Positions 54,708 to 63,729 of a stretch of 64,000 nt of DNA are shown here, piece after piece. The notes under the pieces are model-generated. The model searched no databases. It was given only the letters and a program-made list of their open reading frames with translations, and was not told the origin of the DNA. Positions within the stretch are counted from its first letter, which is position 1. The number at the start of each line of letters is the position of its first letter. Source of the DNA: Fusobacteria bacterium ZRK30. GTDB taxonomy: Bacteria; Fusobacteriota; Fusobacteriia; Fusobacteriales; Fusobacteriaceae. The position numbers and the translations under genes are program-made. The stretch is taken from assembly GCA_024628785.1 (NCBI GenBank), contig CP102404.1, positions 930,001 to 994,000 on the forward strand, written 5' to 3'.

Positions 54708-55526
54708 ATGAATTTTAAATGTAAATGCGGGGCTAAATACAGGACTAAAACGCCTGAATTTACAGGGGATATAGAGGCTACAATCTACACCGACGGGGTA
54801 GTAGAAGGAGCTATGACTCCTAGAATGATAGATGTTTTTATATGTGATACCTGTAAAAAAATCAAATTTGTCAGTGAATGTGAAGAAATCCAAGAGAAGG
54901 CCGCCACTCTTCTCCTAGAACCCACAACTGAGAAATACTTAGAAATTTTAAAAGATGAAAAATTTAAAACTCTGAATATCCGGATAAAAACCTGGCAGAG
55001 AGCCAACGATAAATATAGGGAGATCGATTCCTTAGATGACCTCAAAGTAAAGGTAGAACTTTTAAAGGCTACCATTTCACAAATTCCTTCTATAACACAC
55101 TTTAACGAATATATTGCTAAGATGGTCCAAAAAAAGGAAACTCTTTCTGAAAATGTATCCATAGCTGTAGTGGAAGAAAAAATTAATGAATTGATCCAAA
55201 AAAGAGAGGAAGTCTATGGCAGACTGAAGGAAAAAAACCACCTAAATAATATCACAGCTCAAATTAAAGAGATGGAAGAAGTAGGAGAAGCAGAAGTAGT
55301 TTATAGTACTCAAGAAAAAGAAAACATGAAAATCCTTTTAGATATCTTAGGAGAAAGCAGTGCCGAAAAGATTTTAAAGGCAGAGCTTCATAGAAATCTA
55401 GGAGAATTTGAAAATTCTATAGCTATAGCCGATGAAATAACTGCAAAACAATATGAGAAAATCAGAGATCTTATAAAAAATTTAAGTGAAAGACATCTAA
55501 AAAAACCAGCTAGACTCAATTCTTGA
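54708..55526 (+). CDS. hypothetical zinc-ribbon plus coiled-coil protein (272 aa)
   Basis: N-terminal CKCG and later CDTCKK form a probable zinc ribbon (residues 4-47). The remainder is charged and helical (KVELLKATISQIPSITHFNE; VVEEKINELIQKREEVYGRL), consistent with a coiled coil. Good GGAGG site. Cotranscribed with the glycosyltransferase. No family recognised. Confidence 0.6.
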   Translation: MNFKCKCGAKYRTKTPEFTGDIEATIYTDGVVEGAMTPRMIDVFICDTCKKIKFVSECEEIQEKAATLLLEPTTEKYLEILKDEKFKTLNIRIKTWQRANDKYREIDSLDDLKVKVELLKATISQIPSITHFNEYIAKMVQKKETLSENVSIAVVEEKINELIQKREEVYGRLKEKNHLNNITAQIKEMEEVGEAEVVYSTQEKENMKILLDILGESSAEKILKAELHRNLGEFENSIAIADEITAKQYEKIRDLIKNLSERHLKKPARLNS

Positions 55527-55534
55527 TTAAAGTA

Positions 55535-55570
55535 AAAAGAGACCTAAAGATTCGATTTTAGGTCTCTTTT
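55535..55570. terminator. bidirectional terminator
   Basis: AAAAGAGACCTAAA and its exact inverse TTTAGGTCTCTTTT around an 8-base loop. Confidence 0.88.
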
Positions 55571-55600
55571 ATTAATTCAATTGATTTCTTATTTTAATTT

Positions 55601-57115
55601 TTATATTTCACCCTTAATTTGTTTAGATATTTTACTTATAAGCTTATACTTTAATCTTCTCAAATCATGGGATAGATCCACCTTATATTTATGTGGATTT
55701 TCCAGTCTCTTTCTCTCAGTAGATATTTTATCTAATTCTGCCAGATAATAATCTCTTGAAATTTTTATATCTTTCAACTTTGAATATTCTTCAGTTATGT
55801 CACCATCTTTTACGTATATTTTAGTAAGTTTTTTATAGGTATAATCTCCCCCTGCCAAACTAACATTTTTAAAGTCATACTTTTCATCTCTGAGTTCCAG
55901 GGTTTCATTATTCATCAATAACTTCTTATCATTATCTCCATCAACTAAAGTTATTAAGTCTGCATAAGCTAATCCCTTTTTATCATAGAGTCTGTAGACC
56001 TCTTTAAAACCAGGATTTGATATTTTGATAATATCCTCCGACAGTTTTATAACTGATTCACCGTCAACTTCTACTATTTTATATACTCCTCCAAAACAAG
56101 GATTTGACTTACTTACAGCAATAGCATCTCCTACACCATAGGAGTTTACAGCTACATCCTGCTCCTTTAAAGCTCTTATTAAATTTTCATCCAATCCATT
56201 GGTTAGAACTATCTGAGCCTTATGAAGAGATGCCTCATCCAATAATTTTCTACATTTTTTAGACAGATATGCTAAATCTCCCGAGTCTATCCTTATACCA
56301 TAAGTTCCCTGGTAGGAGTCATCTATCCCATTTTCTTTAAATGAATCTATGGCATTCTGTATTCCTATCTTCAAGGTATTATAGGTATCAATTAAGAGAA
56401 TAAGGGGATTATTCCCACTTCTTCTATTTTTTATAAATTTATCAAAAGATTCTTTTTCTGCTTCCCTTCCGACACCAAAAGTCTGAATATATGAGTGTGC
56501 CATAGTTCCTACACTGGGGATCCCATACTTATATTCTGTAACTATATTGGAATGGGTTGTACATCCCCCAATATAGGCCGCTTTATTCCCCTCTACAGCA
56601 GAACTAAATCCATGGGCTCTCCTGCTCCCAAATGACAGCACAGGGGTAGGGTGAGCAGCTCTGCTTACACGAGATGCTTTTGTAGCTATGGCCATTTGCA
56701 TATTCATTATATTTAAAATAGGGGTTTCTAAAATTTTGGCCTGAATTATAGGAGCTTTTATAGTTATAATAGGTTCATTGGGGTACGCTATCTCCCCGTC
56801 TCTCATAGCATATAGATCTCCTGTAAATTTTAACTTTACCAAATATTCCAATAATTCTTCCTCATGAATAAGGGGGGAAAAATATTTTCTTTTTTCCTCC
56901 TCACTTGTACTATTTAAAACCTCTATCAATTTAATTACTTCATGGATACCGGAAACTACAGCTAAGCCTCCATCCTCTGTTTTACGAAAGTACATGTCAA
57001 AAACAGCTACCCTTTCCTCCATACCCTCCTTTAAAAAAACATCACTTTCTGTATATTGATACCTATCGGAGTTTATTACATTTGCAAATTCACTTAACAG
57101 TTGTCTATCCTTCAT
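55601..57115 (-). CDS. pncB: nicotinate phosphoribosyltransferase
   Basis: 504 residues, long (Gram-positive-type) form. It converts nicotinate and PRPP to nicotinate mononucleotide for NAD salvage. Recognisable parts: FGSRRAHGFSSAVEGNKAAY, GTMAHSYIQTFG, LLIDTYNTLKIGIQNAI, GIRIDSGDLAYLSKKCRKLL and NGLDENLIRALKEQ. Single gene. Confidence 0.92.
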   Translation of the reverse strand: MKDRQLLSEFANVINSDRYQYTESDVFLKEGMEERVAVFDMYFRKTEDGGLAVVSGIHEVIKLIEVLNSTSEEEKRKYFSPLIHEEELLEYLVKLKFTGDLYAMRDGEIAYPNEPIITIKAPIIQAKILETPILNIMNMQMAIATKASRVSRAAHPTPVLSFGSRRAHGFSSAVEGNKAAYIGGCTTHSNIVTEYKYGIPSVGTMAHSYIQTFGVGREAEKESFDKFIKNRRSGNNPLILLIDTYNTLKIGIQNAIDSFKENGIDDSYQGTYGIRIDSGDLAYLSKKCRKLLDEASLHKAQIVLTNGLDENLIRALKEQDVAVNSYGVGDAIAVSKSNPCFGGVYKIVEVDGESVIKLSEDIIKISNPGFKEVYRLYDKKGLAYADLITLVDGDNDKKLLMNNETLELRDEKYDFKNVSLAGGDYTYKKLTKIYVKDGDITEEYSKLKDIKISRDYYLAELDKISTERKRLENPHKYKVDLSHDLRRLKYKLISKISKQIKGEI

Positions 57116-57209
57116 AGGTTCCCCCTCTTTTATTTAAAATCTTGATAATTTCTCTTTTAATCTATCTAATTTATAGTTAGCTTTCTATTTTTAATTCTTA
57201 TCTTTACTT

Positions 57210-57782
57210 TTAAAGCTTCCAGTTAAAATTTAAAAATGGCATTACCGGTAAAATACCATTACTGGCAAAGTTTAAAAATCCTATTTGGATACCATTTATC
57301 TTATCTGTAACATTTATAAGTCCCAATTGAAAAAATGTTTCCTTGGAATAGTTGATTACCCCAAATTCATAACCTGAATTAGTTTTTGAATAGTTAAATA
57401 TTCCTAGTTTTAATCCTGTAAACTCATTTGTAAGATTTCCCGCTCCTATTAAAAGCCCCTTACTATCCCCACCATGGAGATTAATAAGCCCCAGACCGGT
57501 TCCTCTAAATTCAGTATTAACTTTATTAAATATTCCTGCTCCTAAAAATATTCCCCCCTGCAGACCTGTGAATTCGTCTACATCACTGGCGAACATATTA
57601 AAATCAACCCCTGTAACTTTTTCTGTAGTTCCAAAAAATACAGGCACACGTAATCCTTTGACCTGTTCACCTTCACCTATATTCAAAGTAGGTGTTAATC
57701 CTAACTGAAAGTTTGTACTTTGACTAAAACTTGTCATAGTCACACCGATCATCAAACTTAAAAATAATATTAGTTTTTTCAT
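57210..57782 (-). CDS. LA_2272-type surface repeat protein
   Basis: 190 residues with a signal peptide (KKLILFLSLMIGVTMTSFSQ). The mature part is a series of short Gly-Leu strands (GLQGGIFLGAGIFNKV, GLGLINLHGGDSKGLLIGAG, GLKLGIFNYSKT, FQLGLINVTDKINGIQIGFL), the LA_2272 surface-repeat pattern, and ends in LNFNWKL like an outer-membrane strand. Starts nine bases after the upstream gene, so one operon. Confidence 0.75.
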   Translation of the reverse strand: MKKLILFLSLMIGVTMTSFSQSTNFQLGLTPTLNIGEGEQVKGLRVPVFFGTTEKVTGVDFNMFASDVDEFTGLQGGIFLGAGIFNKVNTEFRGTGLGLINLHGGDSKGLLIGAGNLTNEFTGLKLGIFNYSKTNSGYEFGVINYSKETFFQLGLINVTDKINGIQIGFLNFASNGILPVMPFLNFNWKL

Positions 57783-57790
57783 TTTTCCTC

Positions 57791-58468
57791 CTATAATTCT
57801 GTCTCAAAAAAGAATGTCACATTATTTGATCCACCATCTACCCCGTTAATAGTCCCAAATATTCCTGATCTATGCGAAATTCCCATTCCAATATAGGTAT
57901 CTTCCAAGTCATCTATCTTAGTAATATCTTTAGCATTGAAAGAAAGGGTAATGTCTATATAGTTTAAATAGTTAGAGTTCTTTTCATTATATTGATTGTA
58001 TCTTTCTAAATTAGTAATATTACTTGTATAAGATAATCCTTCTGATACTCCCAATCTTGTACGGACATATTTATCCCATGGAAATTCCGTCCAGTATATT
58101 TTTATACCAAAATTTATCTCATAGGTATTATCATTTGTGTAATAATCTGTTTCTTCACCGCTATAACTGTTAAAGTGGGTAATAAAACTACTCTGTAAAG
58201 TTATATTTATTGGAAAATCATAGGGTCTCTTGTATACATATCTTTCCACCTGTATCCCAGCAATCTTACCATCGTTGGGGTCTTTCTTTAAATCTTTAAA
58301 GGCCAGCAGATCTCCTAAATCTGACTGTGTAGCTATTCCATATAGAGGCCTGATTATATATTTGTTTCCATCTACGTCAAACGCCTTTCTACTCTTTCCC
58401 TCTCCCTCTGTCTCTCCGTAAAGATTCAAAGAAAGGAGGGTTATTAAAGCAATAATTATTTTTTTCAT
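57791..58468 (-). CDS. outer-membrane beta-barrel-like protein
   Basis: 225 residues from ATG at 58468, behind GGGAGG; the frame extends 11 codons further. Signal peptide KKIIIALITLLSLNLYGE, then alternating strands with aromatic residues (NITLQSSFITHFNSYS, INFGIKIYWTEFPW, YIDITLSFNAK) and a C-terminal strand ending in NVTFFFETEL. The stretch RTRLGVSEGLSYTSNI is distinctive, but I cannot name the family. Confidence 0.6.
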   Translation of the reverse strand: MKKIIIALITLLSLNLYGETEGEGKSRKAFDVDGNKYIIRPLYGIATQSDLGDLLAFKDLKKDPNDGKIAGIQVERYVYKRPYDFPINITLQSSFITHFNSYSGEETDYYTNDNTYEINFGIKIYWTEFPWDKYVRTRLGVSEGLSYTSNITNLERYNQYNEKNSNYLNYIDITLSFNAKDITKIDDLEDTYIGMGISHRSGIFGTINGVDGGSNNVTFFFETEL

Positions 58469-58576
58469 TATACTTGTATCCTCCCTATTTAATAATGTCA
58501 TGTGGAATTATTGTACCATAATTATTAAATTTATTTTTTAAGAAATTTATTTTTCTAGTAGTTTTTTAATAAAAAC

Positions 58577-59197
58577 TTATTTGATCATGGGCACAAACTT
58601 TACATAAGCTAAACCAGTTATTAAAAATGTATCCCCATCATTTCTCTCTATATAAAACAATTGTTGTCTGAATCTACCTACAGGAATAATCATCCTCCCC
58701 CCTATTTTTAATTGTTTCATGAGGTTTTGTGGAATTTCTGCAGGTGCAGCCGATACTATTATAACATCATAGGGAGCCTTTTTTTCATACCCTTCAAAGC
58801 CATTTTTATTCAGCACTTCAATATTTTTATATCCTAAACGATTGAGCTTTTCTTTAGATTCCAGATAAAGATCAAAGTTCACCTCTAGAGTAATAACTTG
58901 CTTTGCAATTTTAGATATGAGTGCCGCTTCATATCCCGATCCTGCTCCTACCTCTAAAACTATGTCATTTTTTTCTATTTTTAATTTTTCCAGCATATAA
59001 GCTACGATATACGGCTGGGAAATTGTCTGTCCCGATCCAATAGGAAGAGGGTAATCATTGTATGCAAACTCAATCTCTTCCTCTCTGACAAAAAGGTGCC
59101 TTTCAACCTCTAAAAATGCAGCTATTACTTCAGGAGCTTTTATTCCGCGATAAAGAAGCTGTTTTTCTACCATAGATTTTCTCAGTTTTTCAAACAT
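58577..59197 (-). CDS. pcm: protein-L-isoaspartate O-methyltransferase
   Basis: 206 residues. SAM-binding motif I is LEVGAGSGYEAALISKI; upstream is YPLPIGSGQTISQPYIVAYM, diagnostic of Pcm, and YDVIIVSAAPAEIP follows. It repairs isomerised Asp/Asn residues. Confidence 0.93.
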   Translation of the reverse strand: MFEKLRKSMVEKQLLYRGIKAPEVIAAFLEVERHLFVREEEIEFAYNDYPLPIGSGQTISQPYIVAYMLEKLKIEKNDIVLEVGAGSGYEAALISKIAKQVITLEVNFDLYLESKEKLNRLGYKNIEVLNKNGFEGYEKKAPYDVIIVSAAPAEIPQNLMKQLKIGGRMIIPVGRFRQQLFYIERNDGDTFLITGLAYVKFVPMIK

Positions 59198-59296
59198 CTT
59201 TCCTCCTTTAAAAATTTATCATTCTTTTAATTTAAATAATAGTAACTTTTACTAATTAAATTAATACAATATCTATTTTTAGTTAATTTATAAAGT

Positions 59297-59330
59297 AAAA
59301 AAAAGCTAAAACAACTTCTTCAGCTTTTTT
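59297..59330 (-). terminator. terminator after the diguanylate cyclase gene
   Basis: AAAAAAGCT faces AGCTTTTTT with a 16-base loop, at the 3' end of the leftward gene. Modest stem strength. Confidence 0.5.
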
Positions 59331-60675
59331 ATTTTTCTACCCTATTTTTTCCTCTTGCTTTAGCTTTATACAGAAGCTTGTCTACCTTTCTTATAATTTC
59401 ATCTTGACTTTCATCAGCTACTTCTACAACTCCTAAACTTATAGTAGTTTTAATATTTTCATTATCGTATCTTATAGTTTCAACTTCTTCCCTGATCCTT
59501 TCAGCTATATCAAAAGATTTTTCTATATTTGTTTCAGGGAGGATAATAATAAATTCTTCCCCACCATATCTTCCAAATAAATCTACTTCTCTTAGATTAC
59601 TTTTAATAAATTCACTTATTTTTTTTAATACTTCATCCCCTGTCTGGTGACCGTACTTATCATTTATTCTTTTAAAGTCATCCACATCCAGCATAACCAC
59701 AGATGGTTTTTCATGAACTCTTATTGCTTTTTCTATTTCTGACCCAAGTTTTTCTAAGATATACTTCCTGTTATAAATTTTAGTCAATCCGTCTGTGATT
59801 GCTATTTTTTTAAATTTCTCATTACTTAGATGCAGCTCCTTAGTTCGTTCTTTCACTTTTTTTTCCAGCGACAAACTATAGTCTTCTAATTTTTTTCGGC
59901 TTATCTTTAATTTCTCATCCCTTATATTAATTTGCTCGATCATATGATTAAACTCGTTGATCAAGTAACTAAATTCTAACTTAGAGCTATTCTCAATTTT
60001 ACTCTTATAATTTCCACGAGATACTTCTATTGCAGCATCTGATAATTTAATTAAAGGAATAAACATTTTTTTCGTTAACAATATTAATATTATTATGAGT
60101 AAGAGTACACCAACTATAATAATATCCCTAATAATATTGTGTCTATACTCGTACATGAGCTTATCTATTCCTTTTAGATCAACCTTTATGTAGAGTACAC
60201 CAACTACTCCGGATTTTGTCACTCTGCTGTATTCCTTCCCTTTTATAGGTACAGCCACTTTAAATCGTCCCTCTTTAAAATTTATTTCCATACTTCGCAG
60301 TTTATTTTTTACTAATATTTCATTGACGATTTTTTCCCTTAACTTTTCTCCCACTTCCCCTTTATTGTTAGAAGATATGATATGATCTTCTGTATCATAG
60401 ACACGTATTTTTTCTATAAAAGAATAAGAACCAATATTTTCTGTCAATCTCTGTAAAGAATTTATTTCTTTATTTTCCAAAAGACCTGATGCTGCCCAGT
60501 CTAATCCTGAAATAACAGAAAAAACCTGTTCTTTATACTGAAGTTTCAAATAACTATACAAAAGTTTATCTATGAAAAAAAATGACAAAAGCATAGTTGT
60601 AACTATTACAACTATCAATCCCATTGAAATCTTTAGATATAAGGTATAAAAAGATCTTCTTAATCCCTTCCTCAT
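59329..60675 (-). CDS. membrane diguanylate cyclase (HAMP-GGDEF)
   Basis: 448 residues. Two membrane helices (MGLIVVIVTTMLLSFFFI and IIIVGVLLLIIILILL) bracket a periplasmic sensor of about 150 residues. HAMP and coiled coil follow (EVSRGNYKSKIENSS; LEDYSLSLEKKVKERTKELH). GGDEF domain: LTKIYNRKYI, DVDDFKRINDKYGHQTGDEV, active site GRYGGEEF, with the inhibitory-site pattern REVD five residues before. It should make c-di-GMP. It starts two bases after the stop of the substrate-binding lipoprotein gene, so they are translated together and probably signal as a pair. Confidence 0.9.
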   Translation of the reverse strand: MRKGLRRSFYTLYLKISMGLIVVIVTTMLLSFFFIDKLLYSYLKLQYKEQVFSVISGLDWAASGLLENKEINSLQRLTENIGSYSFIEKIRVYDTEDHIISSNNKGEVGEKLREKIVNEILVKNKLRSMEINFKEGRFKVAVPIKGKEYSRVTKSGVVGVLYIKVDLKGIDKLMYEYRHNIIRDIIIVGVLLLIIILILLTKKMFIPLIKLSDAAIEVSRGNYKSKIENSSKLEFSYLINEFNHMIEQINIRDEKLKISRKKLEDYSLSLEKKVKERTKELHLSNEKFKKIAITDGLTKIYNRKYILEKLGSEIEKAIRVHEKPSVVMLDVDDFKRINDKYGHQTGDEVLKKISEFIKSNLREVDLFGRYGGEEFIIILPETNIEKSFDIAERIREEVETIRYDNENIKTTISLGVVEVADESQDEIIRKVDKLLYKAKARGKNRVEK

Positions 60676-60676
60676 C

Positions 60677-61636
60677 CTACTCCTCTCCTATATCAATAAT
60701 AATCTCATCAGTATATATCCTCTCTATCTCTACTCTGTCAGAGATCAAACCATTTTCAAATAAAAAATCATCCATCTCCATCAATTTTTCTTTAAATTTT
60801 TCTGAATTGAATATCTTTTTATTTTCTTCTAAACTAAACATTTTAAAACTTTCATAGAATAGCTTAAATTCTTCTGGATTTATATTCTCCTTGGAGCTCA
60901 TTATTTTATAGGCTTCTTCTGGATTTTCCTTTACAAATTTTTGAGCCTTATACCAGGCACGGATAATATTCGAGTAATCTCCCTTTCTTTTCTCTAAAAC
61001 CTCATTTCTGGCAAGTAAAACATCCACTACATAATTAGGCATATCCTCAGTGGTGATTGCAACTCTACCACTACCTTCTGTCGCAGCCTGGCTCATAAAA
61101 GGTTCATATGTAAAACAGGCCTCTACTTCCCCGAGGATAAATTTTTCCATACTTTCTTTAGAAGTAGCGGGAATTATTGTCACGTCTTCCTCTTTGAGTC
61201 CTATTTTTTCCAATACTTTATGAAGTAAAAAATGTTCGTCTGTCCCAAGTTCTACTGCTATTTTTTTACCTTTAAGATCTTTTAGATCCTCAATAAACTC
61301 TTTAACTACTAACCCATCTCCTCCCTCTATCATATCGGCAGTGAGGATTATCTTTCCACCTTCTCCTTTTTTATCATAATAAAGAGTATTAAAATATGAG
61401 GAACTCACTATATCTGTTTTCCCTAAATAAAAAGCTGTTAAACTGTCTGCCCAGGTAGAAAATCTAATAATTTCTACTTTGGTCTCTTCAAAATAACCCT
61501 GTTCTTCAGCTATATACCACAATTCACAAGGCGGCCAATCATTGATCCCTATTTTTATAGGCTCCTCATATTTTCTGCAGGAAATCAAACTTAAAAATAA
61601 AACACCTAATATCAAATATAATTTTTTATTTCCCAT
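60677..61636 (-). CDS. NMT1/SsuA-like substrate-binding lipoprotein
   Basis: 319 residues from ATG at 61636 (GGGGGG upstream), chosen because it starts a lipoprotein signal (LYLILGVLFLSLISCRKYEE, lipobox LISC); the frame runs 58 codons further without one. NMT1-type fold: IGINDWPPCELWYIAEEQGY, STWADSLTAFYLGKTDI, LKGKKIAVELGTDEHFLL. Such proteins usually serve ABC importers for thiamine precursors, sulfonates or nitrate, but no permease or ATPase is adjacent; the partner gene is a diguanylate cyclase. Confidence 0.85.
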   Translation of the reverse strand: MGNKKLYLILGVLFLSLISCRKYEEPIKIGINDWPPCELWYIAEEQGYFEETKVEIIRFSTWADSLTAFYLGKTDIVSSSYFNTLYYDKKGEGGKIILTADMIEGGDGLVVKEFIEDLKDLKGKKIAVELGTDEHFLLHKVLEKIGLKEEDVTIIPATSKESMEKFILGEVEACFTYEPFMSQAATEGSGRVAITTEDMPNYVVDVLLARNEVLEKRKGDYSNIIRAWYKAQKFVKENPEEAYKIMSSKENINPEEFKLFYESFKMFSLEENKKIFNSEKFKEKLMEMDDFLFENGLISDRVEIERIYTDEIIIDIGEE

Positions 61637-61852
61637 TCTAGTCCCCCCATATTTTTTGATATCATATAATTCATTAAATATTTTTTTGTTTTTTATATCA
61701 CATATTATGTTATACAAAAAATGCCCTAAGATCCTTCTACTTTTATAAAATCGCGATTCTCCATCCAATAAATAGTTATTGCCTAAAAAAGAGAAAATAA
61801 AAGTAATCAAAAGTATTTAATATTATGATATAATTGTCTCGAGGTGAACCTT

Positions 61853-62374
61853 ATGAAACAAAATTTAATTTTAATAGGATTTATGGGAAGTGGAAAATCT
61901 ACAGTGGGCAGAGAACTGGCTAAAGTTTTAGAGATGGACTTTGTAGATACAGACCACTATATAGAACACAAAGAAAACATGAAAGTAAAAGAGATATTTG
62001 CTCTTAAAGGGGAAAAATATTTCAGAGAAATTGAAGCAAAATATGTTAAAGAAATCTCAAAAATGAATAACACCGTTATCTCTACAGGGGGCGGCGTGGT
62101 AGCATCTGATACCAATATAATGCTTTTAAAAGAAAGCGGCTTTGTAATCTATTTAGACTGCACCATTGAGTGTATCTATAAGAGGGTTTCCAGGAGAAAT
62201 ACCCGGCCTCTCCTAAATGATGTAGAGGACCTGCATTCTCGTATTGTTGAACTTTTAGATGAAAGAATCCATAATTATAAAAAATATATGGACGATGAAG
62301 TATATATCGATTCTAGAACTAACATCTGGGATACTGTGGATAAGATAAAAAAAATGTATATTAAATTTGACTAA
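61853..62374 (+). CDS. aroK: shikimate kinase
   Basis: 173 residues from ATG at 61853 (GAGGTG upstream); an in-frame GTG nine bases earlier is inside the ribosome site. P-loop IGFMGSGKSTVGRELA, FVDTDHYIE (metal/shikimate Asp), EKYFREIEAKYV, VISTGGGVVASD and RRNTRPLL lid. It phosphorylates shikimate in aromatic amino acid synthesis. Confidence 0.93.
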   Translation: MKQNLILIGFMGSGKSTVGRELAKVLEMDFVDTDHYIEHKENMKVKEIFALKGEKYFREIEAKYVKEISKMNNTVISTGGGVVASDTNIMLLKESGFVIYLDCTIECIYKRVSRRNTRPLLNDVEDLHSRIVELLDERIHNYKKYMDDEVYIDSRTNIWDTVDKIKKMYIKFD

Positions 62375-62489
62375 TAAAGGCAACGTGACGTTGCATCCAA
62401 TTAGTCTCAATGAAAGTTTTTATAACCTTTAATTTATTGTTAAATTTTATAATTTTTTAGAGAATAAAAATACTAGGGGGGCATAATTT

Positions 62490-63536
62490 ATGAACAGAAA
62501 ATTTTTAATGGATCTTTTGGATACCTCTTCGCCATCTGGAATGGAAAAAGAAATACAACTTCTTTGGCTGGACTATATAAAAGAGTTTTCCCACAAAACA
62601 GAGAGTGATAATGTCGGCAATGCATATGCAATTTTAAACCCAGAAGCAGATTTTAAAGTTATGATCGCAGCCCATGGAGATGAGATCGGATTTATGGTAA
62701 AAAGAATCGATTCTAATGGTTTTATCTTTTTGGAAAAATTAGGGGGCATAAGCCCAAAAGTAGCTGTTGGAATGAAAATAAAAATCTTGGGTAAAGAAGA
62801 GGTTGTCGGAGTAGTAGGAGCCAATGCTGAACACCATGGAGGAGTAAAAGAAAATCTCAGTATGGATGATATATATGTGGACTGCGGCTTTAAAAATAAA
62901 GAATCAGCAATAAAATTTTTAAATATTGGAGATATGGCAGTTTATAAAAGAGAAACTGAACTTTTGCAGGAAAATAGAATCGCCGGTAAGGCCTTAGACA
63001 ATAAAACTGGAAGTTTCATCATAGCTGAAGTTATGAGAAAGCTGGCTAAGGAAGATCTGAGTATAGGAGTTTATGCTGTTAATACAAGCACTGAGGAAAC
63101 TAATCAAGGGGGAGCTTATTTTGCCGGTTCAAAAATTAATCCGGATATGGCTGTAATTTGTGACGTTACCTTTGCTACTGACTATCCCGGGGTAGATACC
63201 AATGCCAATGGAGAGTTTTCATTAGAGGGCGGACCTGTTTTGGCCAAGGGAGCACCTATAAACCTTAAGATCAATAGAGAATTGGAAAAATCAGCTGAAG
63301 AATTAGATATAAATTTACAATATGAGCTGACTCCTAGAAGAACTGGTACAGATGCTGACACTATAAAGTATACTGGTAAAGGGGTTCCTGTAGCTTTGAT
63401 TTCTCTGCCGATCAGGTATATGCACTCCCCGGTAGAGACAGCTAGTTTTTATGATATTGAAGATGAAATAAATTTACTTACTCACTTTATTTTGAATTTG
63501 GATCCTAAAATTAATTTAAATCCAATTGAGGGATAA
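62490..63536 (+). CDS. M42 family aminopeptidase
   Basis: 348 residues. Metal ligands and catalytic residues in AAHGDEIGFMVKRID, GKALDNKTGSFI, STEETNQGGAYFAG (catalytic Glu pair), VTFATDYPG and YMHSPVETASF. Members are cytosolic dinuclear-metal glutamyl/deblocking aminopeptidases (PepA/FrvX/YsdC type). Single gene with an AGGGGGG site. Confidence 0.9.
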   Translation: MNRKFLMDLLDTSSPSGMEKEIQLLWLDYIKEFSHKTESDNVGNAYAILNPEADFKVMIAAHGDEIGFMVKRIDSNGFIFLEKLGGISPKVAVGMKIKILGKEEVVGVVGANAEHHGGVKENLSMDDIYVDCGFKNKESAIKFLNIGDMAVYKRETELLQENRIAGKALDNKTGSFIIAEVMRKLAKEDLSIGVYAVNTSTEETNQGGAYFAGSKINPDMAVICDVTFATDYPGVDTNANGEFSLEGGPVLAKGAPINLKINRELEKSAEELDINLQYELTPRRTGTDADTIKYTGKGVPVALISLPIRYMHSPVETASFYDIEDEINLLTHFILNLDPKINLNPIEG

Positions 63537-63544
63537 GAAAAAAG

Positions 63545-63591
63545 ACTATAGGATTTTAAAAAAAATATTGATTTTTTTTAAATCCTATAGT
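63545..63591. terminator. terminator after the M42 peptidase gene
   Basis: ACTATAGGATTT and its exact inverse AAATCCTATAGT; the inner A/T tracts can extend the stem. Confidence 0.7.
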
Positions 63592-63729
63592 ATACTTATT
63601 AAAGTAAATTGAACAGAGGAATAAATATTTCTGTTTTAAAAAAAATTATTATAGGCGATAAATCAAAACATCCGTTTTTTTTTTCGTCTTTTTTTTATGT
63701 GTTAAATCTATTATTTTAGGAGGAGTTAT

